Shown: positions 17,570 through 26,510, counted from the stretch's first letter. The stretch is 64,000 nucleotides of DNA from Prochlorococcus sp. scB243_498I20 (GCA_000635015.1 JFMR01000045.1:186001-250000), one strand, 5' to 3'. Notes: generated from the letters alone by a model not told the origin. Made by a program: numbers and translations.

Positions 17570-20500
17570 ATGAAAAAATTCTTTATAGCAATATTCATCT
17601 TTTGTTTTTGTTTTTTAGATATAAATCCTGCACTTAAGTCAAAAGCATTTTCTTTGAAAGAAGAAACTCTAATTAGCCTAAATGATAAAAATATAAGTAG
17701 TAAATTACTCGATTTATTCAGTGACTTAATTGCTGCTGAATCATATGGCGATAGCAAGAAAATAGATAAAGTCATTGATCAAATAATAGCTTTTGAAGAA
17801 AAAAATTATAGAGATAAAATTTATGAAATTGATTACACACCTGTAGATTTAGATCATTTAATCATTGAGAAAAAATATCAGTTAGCAACCTACTATTACG
17901 ATAATTATCTCGTTGAAAAGATTGATTTAGTAATAAAAACATATGAAAATGGAGTTTTGTTTTTAGAAAAAGTTCCAGATAAGGATGTAAATCTTAAATT
18001 AGATTATTTAGTCCTTTATGCAAAAATCTTAAGAGAGAAAAATAGTTTTAAGAAAGAGTTAAGTATTCGAAAAGAGATAGTAGATTTAGAAGCTGCATAC
18101 AGTGGTAAAGATCACGAATATTATTTTGATGCACTTCATCAATTAGGCATATCAGAGATAGATAATGACAATCCCTTAAAAGCAAACAAAATCCTAAATC
18201 AATTAATAAAAATAAGTAAAGGAAGTAAACCGGAAGATTTGGGATATTTCTATCTGAATTTAGCAACTTCATATGAAGTATTAGGCGATAAAATTAATCA
18301 AAAAAAATATTTATTAAAGTCTCTTGAAATACTCAAAGACCAATATGGAGAAAATTCTAAAGATGCGGCTTACCTTTATGCTCAAATAGGGACTTATTAC
18401 TTTAATGCTTCAGATTTTAAAAAAACGGAAGATTATTTATTTAAAGCTCTTAAGATACAAAAAAAATCTAACGATGATAATACAAAGGAAGATCTTATAA
18501 ATACATATCAATTTTTAAGTGGTCTCTATACGAGATTAAGTGATTTTAAAAAATCTGAGAAATATATACAAAAAGCAATTGATTTAAATAAAGATTTATT
18601 TGGAACTAAAAATATAAGTCATATCCAACTTAAGGATCAATATGCGGATATTCAAATGGAAAAAGATAATTATTTATATGCTCTAGAAATTTATAAAAAA
18701 AACATTAATGATTTAGAGGAGCTAGATATAAAAGGGTTTAACTATAGCGACTCATTAAATGCTCTTGGATTGGCTTATAGTGATATTGGTGATTATAAAA
18801 AAGCGAAAGAATATCTAAATAAAACTCTTATTAATGATAGAAAGTTGCTTGATAAACAAGATGTACATTATGCCAACACATTGCATAATCTAGCGATGGT
18901 TTATGACAGTGAAGGCTCATTTCAAAAAGCAGAAGAACTATTTCTTGAGTCTTTAGAAATTACCATAAAGGATGTTGGAGAGAATCATTATGAAACGGTG
19001 GTAACTTTATCAGAGTTAGCTAATTTTTATACAAGATATGGATTTAATAAAAGAGCTGAACAAAGTATCAATAAAGCAATCAAAATTAGCAAAAAGATTT
19101 TTAATGATAAAAATCTACAAAATGCATATAATTTAACCCATTTAAGTGAAATATATTTACAAAACGGTGATTATAAAAATGCTGAAAAGTATGCCAAACA
19201 AGTCTTAAAAATTCAGGAGAAATCTTTACCAAAAAATCATTACGATTTTGGAACTACTTATGGGCTTCTGGCAACTATAAAGGAGTTACAAAATGATTTT
19301 AAAAAATCTGAATATTATTTAGTTAAATCTGCAAACATTTATATTTATTCAGGAGAAAAAGACTCCTTAGAAGCTTCCATAGGATATCAAGATCTTGGTT
19401 CACTATATTCATCAAAAGAACTATATAGTGATGCAATTAAATATTATTTAAAGTCTTTAGCTATAAAAAGAAAAACTCTTAACGATATACATCCTGATAT
19501 CTCTTCTTTAAATACGAGTCTCGCTTATGCCTACTCTCAATTAACTAAATATTCAGAAAGTTCAAAACTATTTGAAACCTCTGTTAATCAAGATTTACTT
19601 TATCTACAAAAAGAAATACCTCTTTTAGGTCTAAAGGATAGACAGAATTTTTATGATAACTTTTTATTTAATGATGATTATTTATTTAGCGTAGCTACAA
19701 AGAATAAAGATCTTACTAAGATTGCACTTTTCAAAAGGATAAATTATCAGGGAATTTTAGAGGATATCGAGAAACGTCAAAGTAACTTTAAACCTAGTTC
19801 TATGGAAGTTTTAAAAATAAAAAATAAATTAAAAAATGTAAATGCTCAGATCTCTAATATAAAAATTTCTAAAAAAGAGAAAGATAAATTAGTTTCAGAA
19901 AAATTAAATTTAGAAAAAAAGTTATTTAAAATTTTGCCTCAATATGAACCATTAATTGTAAAAGTTGAAGATATTTCTAAACAATTAAAAGATGACGAAA
20001 TTCTTGTTGAATATCAACTTTTCTATCCCATTAGTATTAATTACGAGAGTCCAGTCGCGAGGTATCTAGCTTTTACTCTAGATAATCAAATGAATATAAA
20101 AGTTTACGATCTAGGAAGTGCTGAGACTATTAATCCACTTGTTGCTAAAGTAATTAATTCTGCTGAAAATAAAAAGAATGACTTTGATGAGAACCTACAA
20201 CAAATTAAAAGCTTAATAATATCGCCTTTAGAAAAAGATCTCGCTAATAAAAAGAATATTTATCTATCTCCAGATAATGAATTGAACAGAGTTCCTTACT
20301 CGGCAATTAATATTAAATCTGAGGGGAATAATAAAAATGATTATAAAAATATAAGAGTTTTAACTTCATCAAGAGAATTAATAGAAATCAATAGTAAACC
20401 AAAAAATAAAGGAACTAAAAAATCATTAATAGTTGCTAACCCTGCATTTAATTTTAAAGAATCTATTAATAATAAAACTGAATTTATTCCTCAAAAGAGA

Positions 20501-21127
20501 TCAATCGACCTAAGAAATCTGAGATGGACATCTTTGCCAGGGACACTAAAAGAAGGGAAGGCAATAAATAAGATAATAAAATCAAACCTTCTTACCGATA
20601 AAAAAGCTACGGTTCTAAATATACAAAAGTATAGTTCCCCAAAATTACTTCATATTGCAAGTCATTCTTACTACTTACCATCAAAGGAAGGAGAAAATTC
20701 ATTATTGAGGAGTGGTATTGTTCTGGCAGGAGCTAATAATCCTTTTTTAAATCCAATAGATGATGGATATCTAACTGCTTTAGAAGCAACTAATTTGAAT
20801 CTCGATGGAACTGATTTAGTAGTTATTTCTGGATGTGAATCAGGTCAAGGGGATATTAAATCAGGTCAAGGAGTTTATGGATTAAGACGTTCTTTAGCTG
20901 TGGCGGGAGCAAAATCTCAACTTTTATCTCTTTGGAAAGTAGATGATTTAGGAACTGCTGCTTTCATGGAAGCTTTTTATAAGAATTTAGATAAAGGAAT
21001 TGCAAAGGATGTAGCTCTAAAAAATACTCAAAAAGAATTTCAAAATCATCCTATTCGCTCTTGGAGGCATCCCTATATATGGGCTGCATTTCAATTAAGC
21101 GGGAGTTGGAATCCAATTAACTTCTAG
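17570..21127 (+). CDS. Exported TPR-CHAT caspase-like protease
   Basis: 1185 residues. The first ~28 residues form a signal peptide or anchor (MKKFFIAIFIFCFCFLDI). Residues ~90-700 are tetratricopeptide repeats of the 42-residue kind (HYANTLHNLAMVYDSEGSFQ and similar). A charged, probably coiled-coil region lies near 720-790. Residues ~830-1185 form a CHAT domain with the catalytic dyad visible: His in HIASHS (~1032) and Cys in ISGCESGQG (~1089), then GLRRSLAVAGAKS and SLWKVDD. CHAT proteases are separase/caspase relatives, and TPRs usually receive partners. The domain appears active; the substrate is unknown. Confidence 0.88.
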   Translation: MKKFFIAIFIFCFCFLDINPALKSKAFSLKEETLISLNDKNISSKLLDLFSDLIAAESYGDSKKIDKVIDQIIAFEEKNYRDKIYEIDYTPVDLDHLIIEKKYQLATYYYDNYLVEKIDLVIKTYENGVLFLEKVPDKDVNLKLDYLVLYAKILREKNSFKKELSIRKEIVDLEAAYSGKDHEYYFDALHQLGISEIDNDNPLKANKILNQLIKISKGSKPEDLGYFYLNLATSYEVLGDKINQKKYLLKSLEILKDQYGENSKDAAYLYAQIGTYYFNASDFKKTEDYLFKALKIQKKSNDDNTKEDLINTYQFLSGLYTRLSDFKKSEKYIQKAIDLNKDLFGTKNISHIQLKDQYADIQMEKDNYLYALEIYKKNINDLEELDIKGFNYSDSLNALGLAYSDIGDYKKAKEYLNKTLINDRKLLDKQDVHYANTLHNLAMVYDSEGSFQKAEELFLESLEITIKDVGENHYETVVTLSELANFYTRYGFNKRAEQSINKAIKISKKIFNDKNLQNAYNLTHLSEIYLQNGDYKNAEKYAKQVLKIQEKSLPKNHYDFGTTYGLLATIKELQNDFKKSEYYLVKSANIYIYSGEKDSLEASIGYQDLGSLYSSKELYSDAIKYYLKSLAIKRKTLNDIHPDISSLNTSLAYAYSQLTKYSESSKLFETSVNQDLLYLQKEIPLLGLKDRQNFYDNFLFNDDYLFSVATKNKDLTKIALFKRINYQGILEDIEKRQSNFKPSSMEVLKIKNKLKNVNAQISNIKISKKEKDKLVSEKLNLEKKLFKILPQYEPLIVKVEDISKQLKDDEILVEYQLFYPISINYESPVARYLAFTLDNQMNIKVYDLGSAETINPLVAKVINSAENKKNDFDENLQQIKSLIISPLEKDLANKKNIYLSPDNELNRVPYSAINIKSEGNNKNDYKNIRVLTSSRELIEINSKPKNKGTKKSLIVANPAFNFKESINNKTEFIPQKRSIDLRNLRWTSLPGTLKEGKAINKIIKSNLLTDKKATVLNIQKYSSPKLLHIASHSYYLPSKEGENSLLRSGIVLAGANNPFLNPIDDGYLTALEATNLNLDGTDLVVISGCESGQGDIKSGQGVYGLRRSLAVAGAKSQLLSLWKVDDLGTAAFMEAFYKNLDKGIAKDVALKNTQKEFQNHPIRSWRHPYIWAAFQLSGSWNPINF

Positions 21128-21159
21128 TATTATTAATTCAAAATCTTAGTTACAAAAAT

Positions 21160-22443
21160 TTGAAAGAGTTATATAGCAATATTTTTATGATTGATCCCTC
21201 GGGCAAGCCAGCAAGGTCGATGGAGATGAAAGATGCGATAGATTTTATTGAGGGTTCAAATTTAATAGATAATTTTGAAAGTAATTTTTTTTGGAATCTA
21301 TCGGAAACAAAAAGCAACGAATCAGGACCTATCTCCTGTTTGAGATGCTTTATTAGTAATGCGATTAATGAAAAAATCAATGTAATTTTTAAAAAGTTTT
21401 CTCAGTTATATGAAATAGAACTTCAAGATATGCTTTCTTTTGTATTAAACGATAGCGGTGAAAAATACTTTTTTATTTCTAATAACAAAGAAGGGAAAAA
21501 GAGAATTATGTTCAGTAGAGAAAATTTATTGAATTTAGATTCTTTAAGATCCTTACCTTTCTCTGTTGATATTATCTTAGGTTTTAATCCTAAGCTTTCT
21601 AATTTAAATACCTGGGCTAAAAACAAAGTACAGGCTAATAGCGAACTTAAATCTTACTTAGCTTCTTGTGGCTGTTTATTACAAACTCCTTGGTCTTTAA
21701 TTGCAGATAGTAGTCCTACAAGAATTAAGGCTTCATGGGAAAGATGTGGAGCTGGGAGTATGAAATTGAATGAAGTTTTAACTCTTCATAGCTCCTACAT
21801 AGATCTATATAAGAAATCAAAAGAAGAATATAAACAAAAAACAGGAAAAATTTCTGGATGGATTCCTGATCAAGACTTTTTAAATAAATTAAATCCAATT
21901 CAAAAAGATTTATCAAATCTTCTCCTTATAGATAAGGCAATTAGAACTTATATTTCTCCAAACTTTACTAAACAATTTGAAGAGGGGGAAGAAGAAAAAT
22001 TAGTCTCGGAAGATTTTTCTGAGGATTATTCAGATAGTAATGATAATCTTTTCAAAAAAATATCAAACTCATTAAGTAAAAATGGAATGATAATTACAAA
22101 AAAATTTATTGAAGCTGATAAAAAAAAGTGGATTAAAGATGCAAGTAGAGAGTTAGCTTGGAAACTATATTCTGAAGGATTAAGTCAAAGAGAGATTGCA
22201 ACTAAATGTGCACATAAGCAAGGTTGGGTAAGTAAATTACTTCCAGAAAAGAAAATAGCTGAAATGATTGCACAGGAAGCTGCTATTGAATTAACTGCTT
22301 ACAAAGAATTTAATCAAATAAAAAATGATATTGAAAGTCTGGATAGGATGGTTTTAGAACTAAGGAATCACTTATTAAATACAGAACTAAAAGATGGTAA
22401 ATCTTTCTTAAGAAGCTTCGTATGCGAAATTTTAGATAAATGA
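21160..22443 (+). CDS. Sigma-factor-like/HTH protein of the CHAT cluster
   Basis: 427 residues from a TTG; an ATG at 21187 is an alternative. The stretch LNTWAKNKVQANSELKSYLA, then PWSLIADSSPTRI, resembles cyanobacterial sigma-70-like proteins that accompany CHAT genes. A helix-turn-helix follows near residue 345 (YSEGLSQREIATKCAHKQGW). It is soluble with no membrane helix. It overlaps the next gene by 4 bp (ATGA) and follows the CHAT gene by 32 nt, so it is probably the regulator of the cluster. The family resemblance is from memory and moderate. Confidence 0.55.
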   Translation: MKELYSNIFMIDPSGKPARSMEMKDAIDFIEGSNLIDNFESNFFWNLSETKSNESGPISCLRCFISNAINEKINVIFKKFSQLYEIELQDMLSFVLNDSGEKYFFISNNKEGKKRIMFSRENLLNLDSLRSLPFSVDIILGFNPKLSNLNTWAKNKVQANSELKSYLASCGCLLQTPWSLIADSSPTRIKASWERCGAGSMKLNEVLTLHSSYIDLYKKSKEEYKQKTGKISGWIPDQDFLNKLNPIQKDLSNLLLIDKAIRTYISPNFTKQFEEGEEEKLVSEDFSEDYSDSNDNLFKKISNSLSKNGMIITKKFIEADKKKWIKDASRELAWKLYSEGLSQREIATKCAHKQGWVSKLLPEKKIAEMIAQEAAIELTAYKEFNQIKNDIESLDRMVLELRNHLLNTELKDGKSFLRSFVCEILDK

Positions 22444-23636
22444 CTAAAAACAAAAGTAATGATTCATTTGATATTTTCCCTTTATCTCAAGAGGCAGTTT
22501 TTGTTGAGAGTGAAGAAATTCTCACGCATAAGGAATTAATAGTTAAAGCTCTTGAAAAAGTACTTAAAGATAGAGATCTAGATCTGCCTTTAGGTCCTCA
22601 ATTAGATCTATACAATCCAGATAGAACAATAATTCTAAATAAATTTGAGGTCCAGATTGTATCGAGTGGAATTTTGTCTGATGAAGTAAAAATAAGAAAA
22701 GATTTCTGGAAATCAAAAATAAGATCGCCTCAAATAATTCTTGCCGCCCTTATTGATGACGATACTAATATTGTTTATTTCAAAGGGATGCTTACTGGCT
22801 CAGAATTAAAAAATCTAGTAAAAAATGAAAACTCTAATCAAGATACTTTTGTTGTAAAAACTAAAAATTTTAAAGGAGGAATAGATAGGCTACTTAGAAG
22901 TGTAAGGATCTTAAACACTGAGGCTGTAGAGAGAGTAGAGATAAATAAAGGTAAGTTATTAGATTTTAAAGTCATTAATAAAAATTTTAAAAGGACAATA
23001 ACATTAGGAGCTGCTTTAGCAGGAACAATATTATTTGGCCCAGAACTTTTAAAGCCGAGACTTATGGGCGGGATAGCATTACTTGAAACTAATCAAATTT
23101 CAACTTTTTCTAATTCAACCACTAGAGGTATTAATAAAAGTATTAAATCTTCAATTTGCCTTCTGTCTCCTAGTGAAATAAATAAAGATGCAATTATACC
23201 CTCAGCCGAAATATCGATTGATAAACCACTTTTATTCTCTTTAAATGAATTAAAAGAAATTTCAATTTTAAAAAATGGGCAAGAAGTTTGGAACTCAAAT
23301 TTAAAAACTACTAACTTAATCTCAAAACCTTTAAATTGGCCAATTGCTCCTATTAGGCCAAATGATAACTATGTAGTTGCTTTAACTCCTGGTAAAGATA
23401 CAAGTAAGGAACCTACATATTTAGAACTCAAACAAAAAATAAATCCTCTTTTTGAAATTGATTCTTTAGAAGAAAGATTAGGTAAAAACAAAAAATTATG
23501 GGAAAAAGAAATTAGTAAAAATTTAAAAGATAATCAGGATTTAGCATTATCCCTTATTTATTCAGAAAATATTCCTGATTCAAAGAGGATTAATGAAGCG
23601 AGAGAAAAGATTAGAGAATCAATTAAATGTCCCTAA
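22440..23636 (+). CDS. DUF1822-like partner protein of the CHAT cluster (tentative)
   Basis: 398 residues. The N-terminal ~170 residues are soluble (VYFKGMLTGSEL, ILAALIDDD), followed by one transmembrane helix (ITLGAALAGTILFGPELL, ~183-200) and an outer domain of ~190 residues ending in charged helices. In cyanobacteria a DUF1822 gene often sits beside CHAT and sigma-like genes, and this one occupies that place, but its sequence match is weak. The 4-bp overlap with the HTH gene implies coupled translation. A membrane anchor joining cytosolic and outer parts would suit a signalling or anti-sigma role (inference). Confidence 0.4.
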   Translation: MTKNKSNDSFDIFPLSQEAVFVESEEILTHKELIVKALEKVLKDRDLDLPLGPQLDLYNPDRTIILNKFEVQIVSSGILSDEVKIRKDFWKSKIRSPQIILAALIDDDTNIVYFKGMLTGSELKNLVKNENSNQDTFVVKTKNFKGGIDRLLRSVRILNTEAVERVEINKGKLLDFKVINKNFKRTITLGAALAGTILFGPELLKPRLMGGIALLETNQISTFSNSTTRGINKSIKSSICLLSPSEINKDAIIPSAEISIDKPLLFSLNELKEISILKNGQEVWNSNLKTTNLISKPLNWPIAPIRPNDNYVVALTPGKDTSKEPTYLELKQKINPLFEIDSLEERLGKNKKLWEKEISKNLKDNQDLALSLIYSENIPDSKRINEAREKIRESIKCP

Positions 23637-23749
23637 GAAAATTAGTTTCCTGCGAGATAGGTAAACTGTATTTAATTTTGGAATCACTTAAAAACGATCA
23701 GAACTATATGAAAATGTCCGAAAGGAATCAATCTTTATTCTTAAAAAAA

Positions 23750-23980
23750 ATGAAAACTTTTCTTATCTCAACATTAATCTTCCTTCCAGTGCTTGTTGGA
23801 ATGGAAGGCGCTAAAGCAGGCTATGGATATAACCCATACAAGTCTCAATATGATAGCTGGAACAGACAATACGGCGGAAACAACTCAAGCTGGGGTTCTC
23901 AGCAAAGAAAACAATGGAATCCATATGGTAGTGCCTATAAAAGATATAATAATTCAGGTAGCTCTTGGGGTAGATGGTAA
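23750..23980 (+). CDS. Small secreted Gly/Tyr/Asn/Ser-rich protein
   Basis: 76 residues from the ATG at 23750. The frame is open upstream, but only this start puts the signal peptide (MKTFLISTLIFLPVLVGM, cleavage near AKA-G) at the N-terminus. The mature part is rich in Tyr, Asn, Ser, Trp and Gly (YGYNPYKSQYDSWNRQYGG), a low-complexity composition like the 95- and 98-residue secreted proteins of this island. Probably a surface or matrix protein; function unknown. Confidence 0.55.
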   Translation: MKTFLISTLIFLPVLVGMEGAKAGYGYNPYKSQYDSWNRQYGGNNSSWGSQQRKQWNPYGSAYKRYNNSGSSWGRW

Positions 23981-24192
23981 TTGTTAATTAGGAAAATATC
24001 TAAAAATGCAATTTGATTTTGGGATCGATATCTAACTTTTGTTATCTGTCCCTTAACTGCTGGATAATTTGATTATGGATATTTTTCCTACATTTATCTC
24101 GAAACTAAAAAATTAGATTCCCAAAATCTAATAAATAGAGAATCTAATATTTGTTATGAGTTTGATTTATTAATTTGGAGGAAAAACAATTT

Positions 24193-24294
24193 ATGAATAT
24201 GCTAATCAGTATTGTGTTTTTAATAACAATTTGGATTAATGTTCCGGACTTTAGCAATACTTTTCCTACAACAGAGCAGGTTAATAAGAAGTAA
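24193..24294 (+). CDS. Tiny membrane peptide with a Shine-Dalgarno site
   Basis: 33 residues: a hydrophobic N-terminal helix (MNMLISIVFLITIWINV) and a polar tail. TTTGGAGG precedes the ATG by about 10 nt, a better ribosome site than most genes here have. It is alone in a 700-bp gap near the right end of the island. Confidence 0.45.
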   Translation: MNMLISIVFLITIWINVPDFSNTFPTTEQVNKK

Positions 24295-24440
24295 TCAATT
24301 AACTTTGAATAAGTACTATGTCTTGCCTGGGGATAAACTTAAACTCAATTTTGAATTTTAATCAATTTTAAATTTATTAGAAAAAAAGCTAATTCTTTTT
24401 AATCTAGATATACCTTCAACTAGTTAAAAAAAATAGATGA

Positions 24441-24464
24441 ATTTAGGCCACATTATCAGGCCAC
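24441..24464 (+). repeat. Paired AGGCCAC motifs, right end of the protease island
   Basis: AGGCCAC starts at 24445 and 24458, a 13-bp spacing. The first copy lies in ATTTAGGCCACAT, identical to 14670-14682 at the left end. It lies 47 bp before the tRNA fragment. Confidence 0.45.
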
Positions 24465-24510
24465 GCTTGAAATATATTACCAGAATCATTGATATAACTT
24501 TAAAGAGAAA

Positions 24511-24554
24511 TAGCTTTCAAGACTAGAGCCTTAAACCACTCGACCACCCCTCCA
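24511..24554 (-). pseudogene. tRNA-Ser 5'-half remnant (displaced attachment half)
   Basis: 44 bp matching 14465-14508 with a single mismatch, of which 24515-24554 is a 40-bp exact match. It covers the tRNA from its 5' end through the D arm to the anticodon loop. The similarity continues a few bases into the upstream flank (AGGGTTA) after a 2-bp gap. It cannot form a tRNA. It marks the original locus before integration of the adjacent island. Confidence 0.85.
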
Positions 24555-24675
24555 GGGTTAAATATTTTGTTATAAATTTTGAATTATAGCAGTATTGAGT
24601 TACACAAAGCTTTTCCAATTGACTAGATATTTAAAAAAAATAACTTTCATATATTATTAAATTAGACATTAATTA

Positions 24676-25566
24676 ATGCACTATGAAAAATTAATGAAAA
24701 AATCTTCTCTTTTAATATTCATATTTATCTTAATTGTAACTCCTTTTGTATTTACAAGTAAAATTAATAGACTTCGCTTAATTTCTCTGCAAAATAGATC
24801 AAATTACGACAAAAAGTTTCCCAAAGAGTCTTATTTCTCAACTTCTTTAAAACAAATTATCCCTTGTCCCAAGGAAAGTATTAATGTTGCATATTTTGGA
24901 CAAAGTAATCATGGAAATATTATTGAAAGAGAAAAAATTCTAGATTTATCATATGAGAATGTCTTTACTTATGATTGGAGGCTAGGAGTATGTTCGAAGT
25001 ATAAAGAACCTTTAGCAGGAGCTGATGGACGTGCTGGTAGGTTTGGTCATGTTGCTTCAGATACTATTTATTTTCTGAAGAAAAACTATAATTTCTCTGA
25101 AAACATAGTTTTTCTTGGATTTTCAAAAGGAGGAACAAGATCTCAAGATTGGGTAAGTGGTACATTCGCAAGCAAATTTGACTTTTTTTTGAAAAAGTTA
25201 AAAAAAGACGATATTGTGATTGATTATGTTTTGTGGCACCAAGGAGAATCAGAAATTAAGGATGCAAATAGAATTTACTATCAAAACTATATTAATGATA
25301 TGCAATTGATATTCCAGAAGTTTCTTACAATTTCAAAAAAAACTAAAATTGGAATGGCATTAGTTAGTATTTGTAAATCTGAGAAAAGTAAATCTTTAAT
25401 AAATTCTCAGCGTTCAATAATTCAAAGTAATGATAGGGTCTTTTTCACATTAAATACTGATAACCTTGGAAGTAGTTATAGATATGATGGGTGTCATTTT
25501 AATTCTTTAGGAGCATCAGTAATTGGAGCAAAATATGCTGAATTTATAAATAAATTTTATAAATAG
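24676..25566 (+). CDS. SGNH-type carbohydrate acetylesterase-like protein
   Basis: 296 residues with an N-terminal membrane anchor (LLIFIFILIVTPFVF). It has the blocks of the SASA/DUF303 esterase family: FGQSNHGN near residue 75 (nucleophile Ser), VLWHQGESE near 190, and YDGCHFNSLGA near 270 (Asp and His of the triad). It probably deacetylates sugars outside the membrane. It is the first gene outside the tRNA-Ser island on this side. Confidence 0.65.
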   Translation: MHYEKLMKKSSLLIFIFILIVTPFVFTSKINRLRLISLQNRSNYDKKFPKESYFSTSLKQIIPCPKESINVAYFGQSNHGNIIEREKILDLSYENVFTYDWRLGVCSKYKEPLAGADGRAGRFGHVASDTIYFLKKNYNFSENIVFLGFSKGGTRSQDWVSGTFASKFDFFLKKLKKDDIVIDYVLWHQGESEIKDANRIYYQNYINDMQLIFQKFLTISKKTKIGMALVSICKSEKSKSLINSQRSIIQSNDRVFFTLNTDNLGSSYRYDGCHFNSLGASVIGAKYAEFINKFYK

Positions 25567-25622
25567 TAAGCTCTTTTAATTTATGACCTATTCCATAGAA
25601 TCAGTTCATAATAAAAATGCAA

Positions 25623-25772
25623 TTATCCGAAATTCACATTTTCTTGAAATAAACCAAATAAGTTATTCCCAACTATGGCAGCGATTATTAAAACGAAGGC
25701 AACTATGGCGAAAAGAGCACTAACATCTTTTATGTCATAAGGTGCTTTGAATAAAGGTTTTTGGTCTGCCAT
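25623..25772 (-). CDS. Small single-helix membrane protein
   Basis: 49 residues: a polar N-terminus MADQKPLFKAPYDIKDVS, one strongly hydrophobic helix (ALFAIVAFVLIIAAIVG) and a short tail NNLFGLFQENVNFG. The size and shape recall small photosystem or cytochrome subunits, but I do not recognise it. ATG start. Confidence 0.55.
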   Translation of the reverse strand: MADQKPLFKAPYDIKDVSALFAIVAFVLIIAAIVGNNLFGLFQENVNFG

Positions 25773-25862
25773 GGTTATCTAAATATACAAATGCAATTGA
25801 ATCATATTATTTTAATGCTTGTGAGAAGTATTAAGTTATTGTTTAGTCTAAGAATGGATAAT

Positions 25863-25895
25863 AAAAAAGCCACTGAAAGTGGCTTTTTTTTTCTA
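25863..25895 (-). terminator. Intrinsic terminator
   Basis: AAAAGCCACT-GAA-AGTGGCTTTT forms a 10-bp stem with T runs on both strands. Its place just after the stop of the leftward DUF4278 gene suggests it mainly ends that transcript. Confidence 0.8.
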
Positions 25896-25908
25896 ATGGT
25901 TAAATAAA

Positions 25909-26010
25909 CTAGCTTGTGTAAGCTTTTCCTCTATAAGTTAGTTCATTGTGCTGCTTTTTAGCTGCTTCTTTGTTCTGGACGTACTTTTGTCCTCTGTAAA
26001 TTAGAGTCAT
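25909..26010 (-). CDS. DUF4278-type small protein
   Basis: 33 residues with two copies of the short motif YRG-x-x-Y (LIYRGQKYVQNKEAA and LTYRGKAYTS), matching the small cyanobacterial DUF4278 family. Soluble, basic and of unknown function. It has an unusual GC-rich leader with a possible 10-residue upstream reading frame, and its own terminator. Confidence 0.65.
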   Translation of the reverse strand: MTLIYRGQKYVQNKEAAKKQHNELTYRGKAYTS

Positions 26011-26014
26011 TTTT

Positions 26015-26112
26015 TTAGCTCCGGTTTCGCTTAAGTCCCCGTTCCATGGCTTAAGTCGATTTGCGGCTTGCTATAGGCAAGTTGAACGTTTTGGTAGCGG
26101 TTGCTACAAATT
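26015..26112 (-). promoter_or_regulatory. Structured leader of the DUF4278 gene with possible upstream ORF
   Basis: Read on the minus strand the leader has hairpins GTAGC-AACC-GCTAC and CTTGC-CTATA-GCAAG, then GACTTAAGC twice. An ATG at 26047 opens MERGLKRNRS, stopping at 26015, five bases before the DUF4278 ATG. It uses CGG twice and CGA, Arg codons that are rare in such AT-rich genomes. The local GC content is clearly above the surroundings. It could be a cis-regulatory RNA, a leader peptide or a small RNA. Confidence 0.4.
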
Positions 26113-26315
26113 TATAATAACATCTATTAAAATTATTTGTCTAGGTTTTTAATAAATAAACTTAATATATTAATGATAGATTAGGTTTCTGATAAAAATA
26201 TTTACCATAATCCCGGCTGGATTTCTCACAGGTTACATTTTGTTCGTTTTTGAGAAGTATTTTTTATTTAATGAACTTTTAAATGTAAAATTCTTAAGAT
26301 TATAAAATTTGTTTT

Positions 26316-26510
26316 ATGTTTTCTAGAAGCAAAAAACCTACAGTGAAAAAATCTGCAATAGTTGAAGAGACTCCATTATTTGCTCAATTATTACCATTCG
26401 CAAACAGAATGAATGATAAGGTCCAATTGGTAAATGCTTTGGCTTTTACTTTTATTATGGGATTCTCAATTTTTGGAATTGCTCTATGGAAACTATCAGG
26501 GCTGACCTAA
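26316..26510 (+). CDS. Small single-helix membrane protein
   Basis: 64 residues: a basic N-terminus (MFSRSKKPTVKKSA), an amphipathic middle and one transmembrane helix near the C-terminus (LVNALAFTFIMGFSIFGIALW). No HLIP motif. Conserved-looking but not recognised. Confidence 0.55.
   Translation: MFSRSKKPTVKKSAIVEETPLFAQLLPFANRMNDKVQLVNALAFTFIMGFSIFGIALWKLSGLT

Larger units (their letters stand above)
14508..24554. mobile_element. Island of secreted-protein and protease genes ending in a tRNA-Ser 5'-half remnant
   Basis: About 10 kb between the complete tRNA-Ser and a displaced copy of its 5' half (5' end to anticodon loop), in the same orientation. This fits integration with crossover in the anticodon loop, where the element supplied a new tRNA 5' half and pushed the original outward. 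Both ends also carry paired AGGCCAC-type motifs 13 bp apart. Cargo: two tandem secreted paralogues, three small secreted proteins, a zinc protease, a TPR-CHAT protease, a sigma-like protein and partner, and two small proteins. No recombinase gene is seen. Confidence 0.6.

Noticed and set aside
24511..24554. A second functional tRNA-Ser gene
   Set aside because: Only the 5' half is present; there is no variable arm, T arm or 3' acceptor strand.
26197..26303. Hydrophobic open frame IKIFTIIPAGFLTGYILFVF... before the 64-residue gene
   Set aside because: No standard start codon after the upstream stop (only CTG/ATA) and no ribosome site. It may be a remnant.
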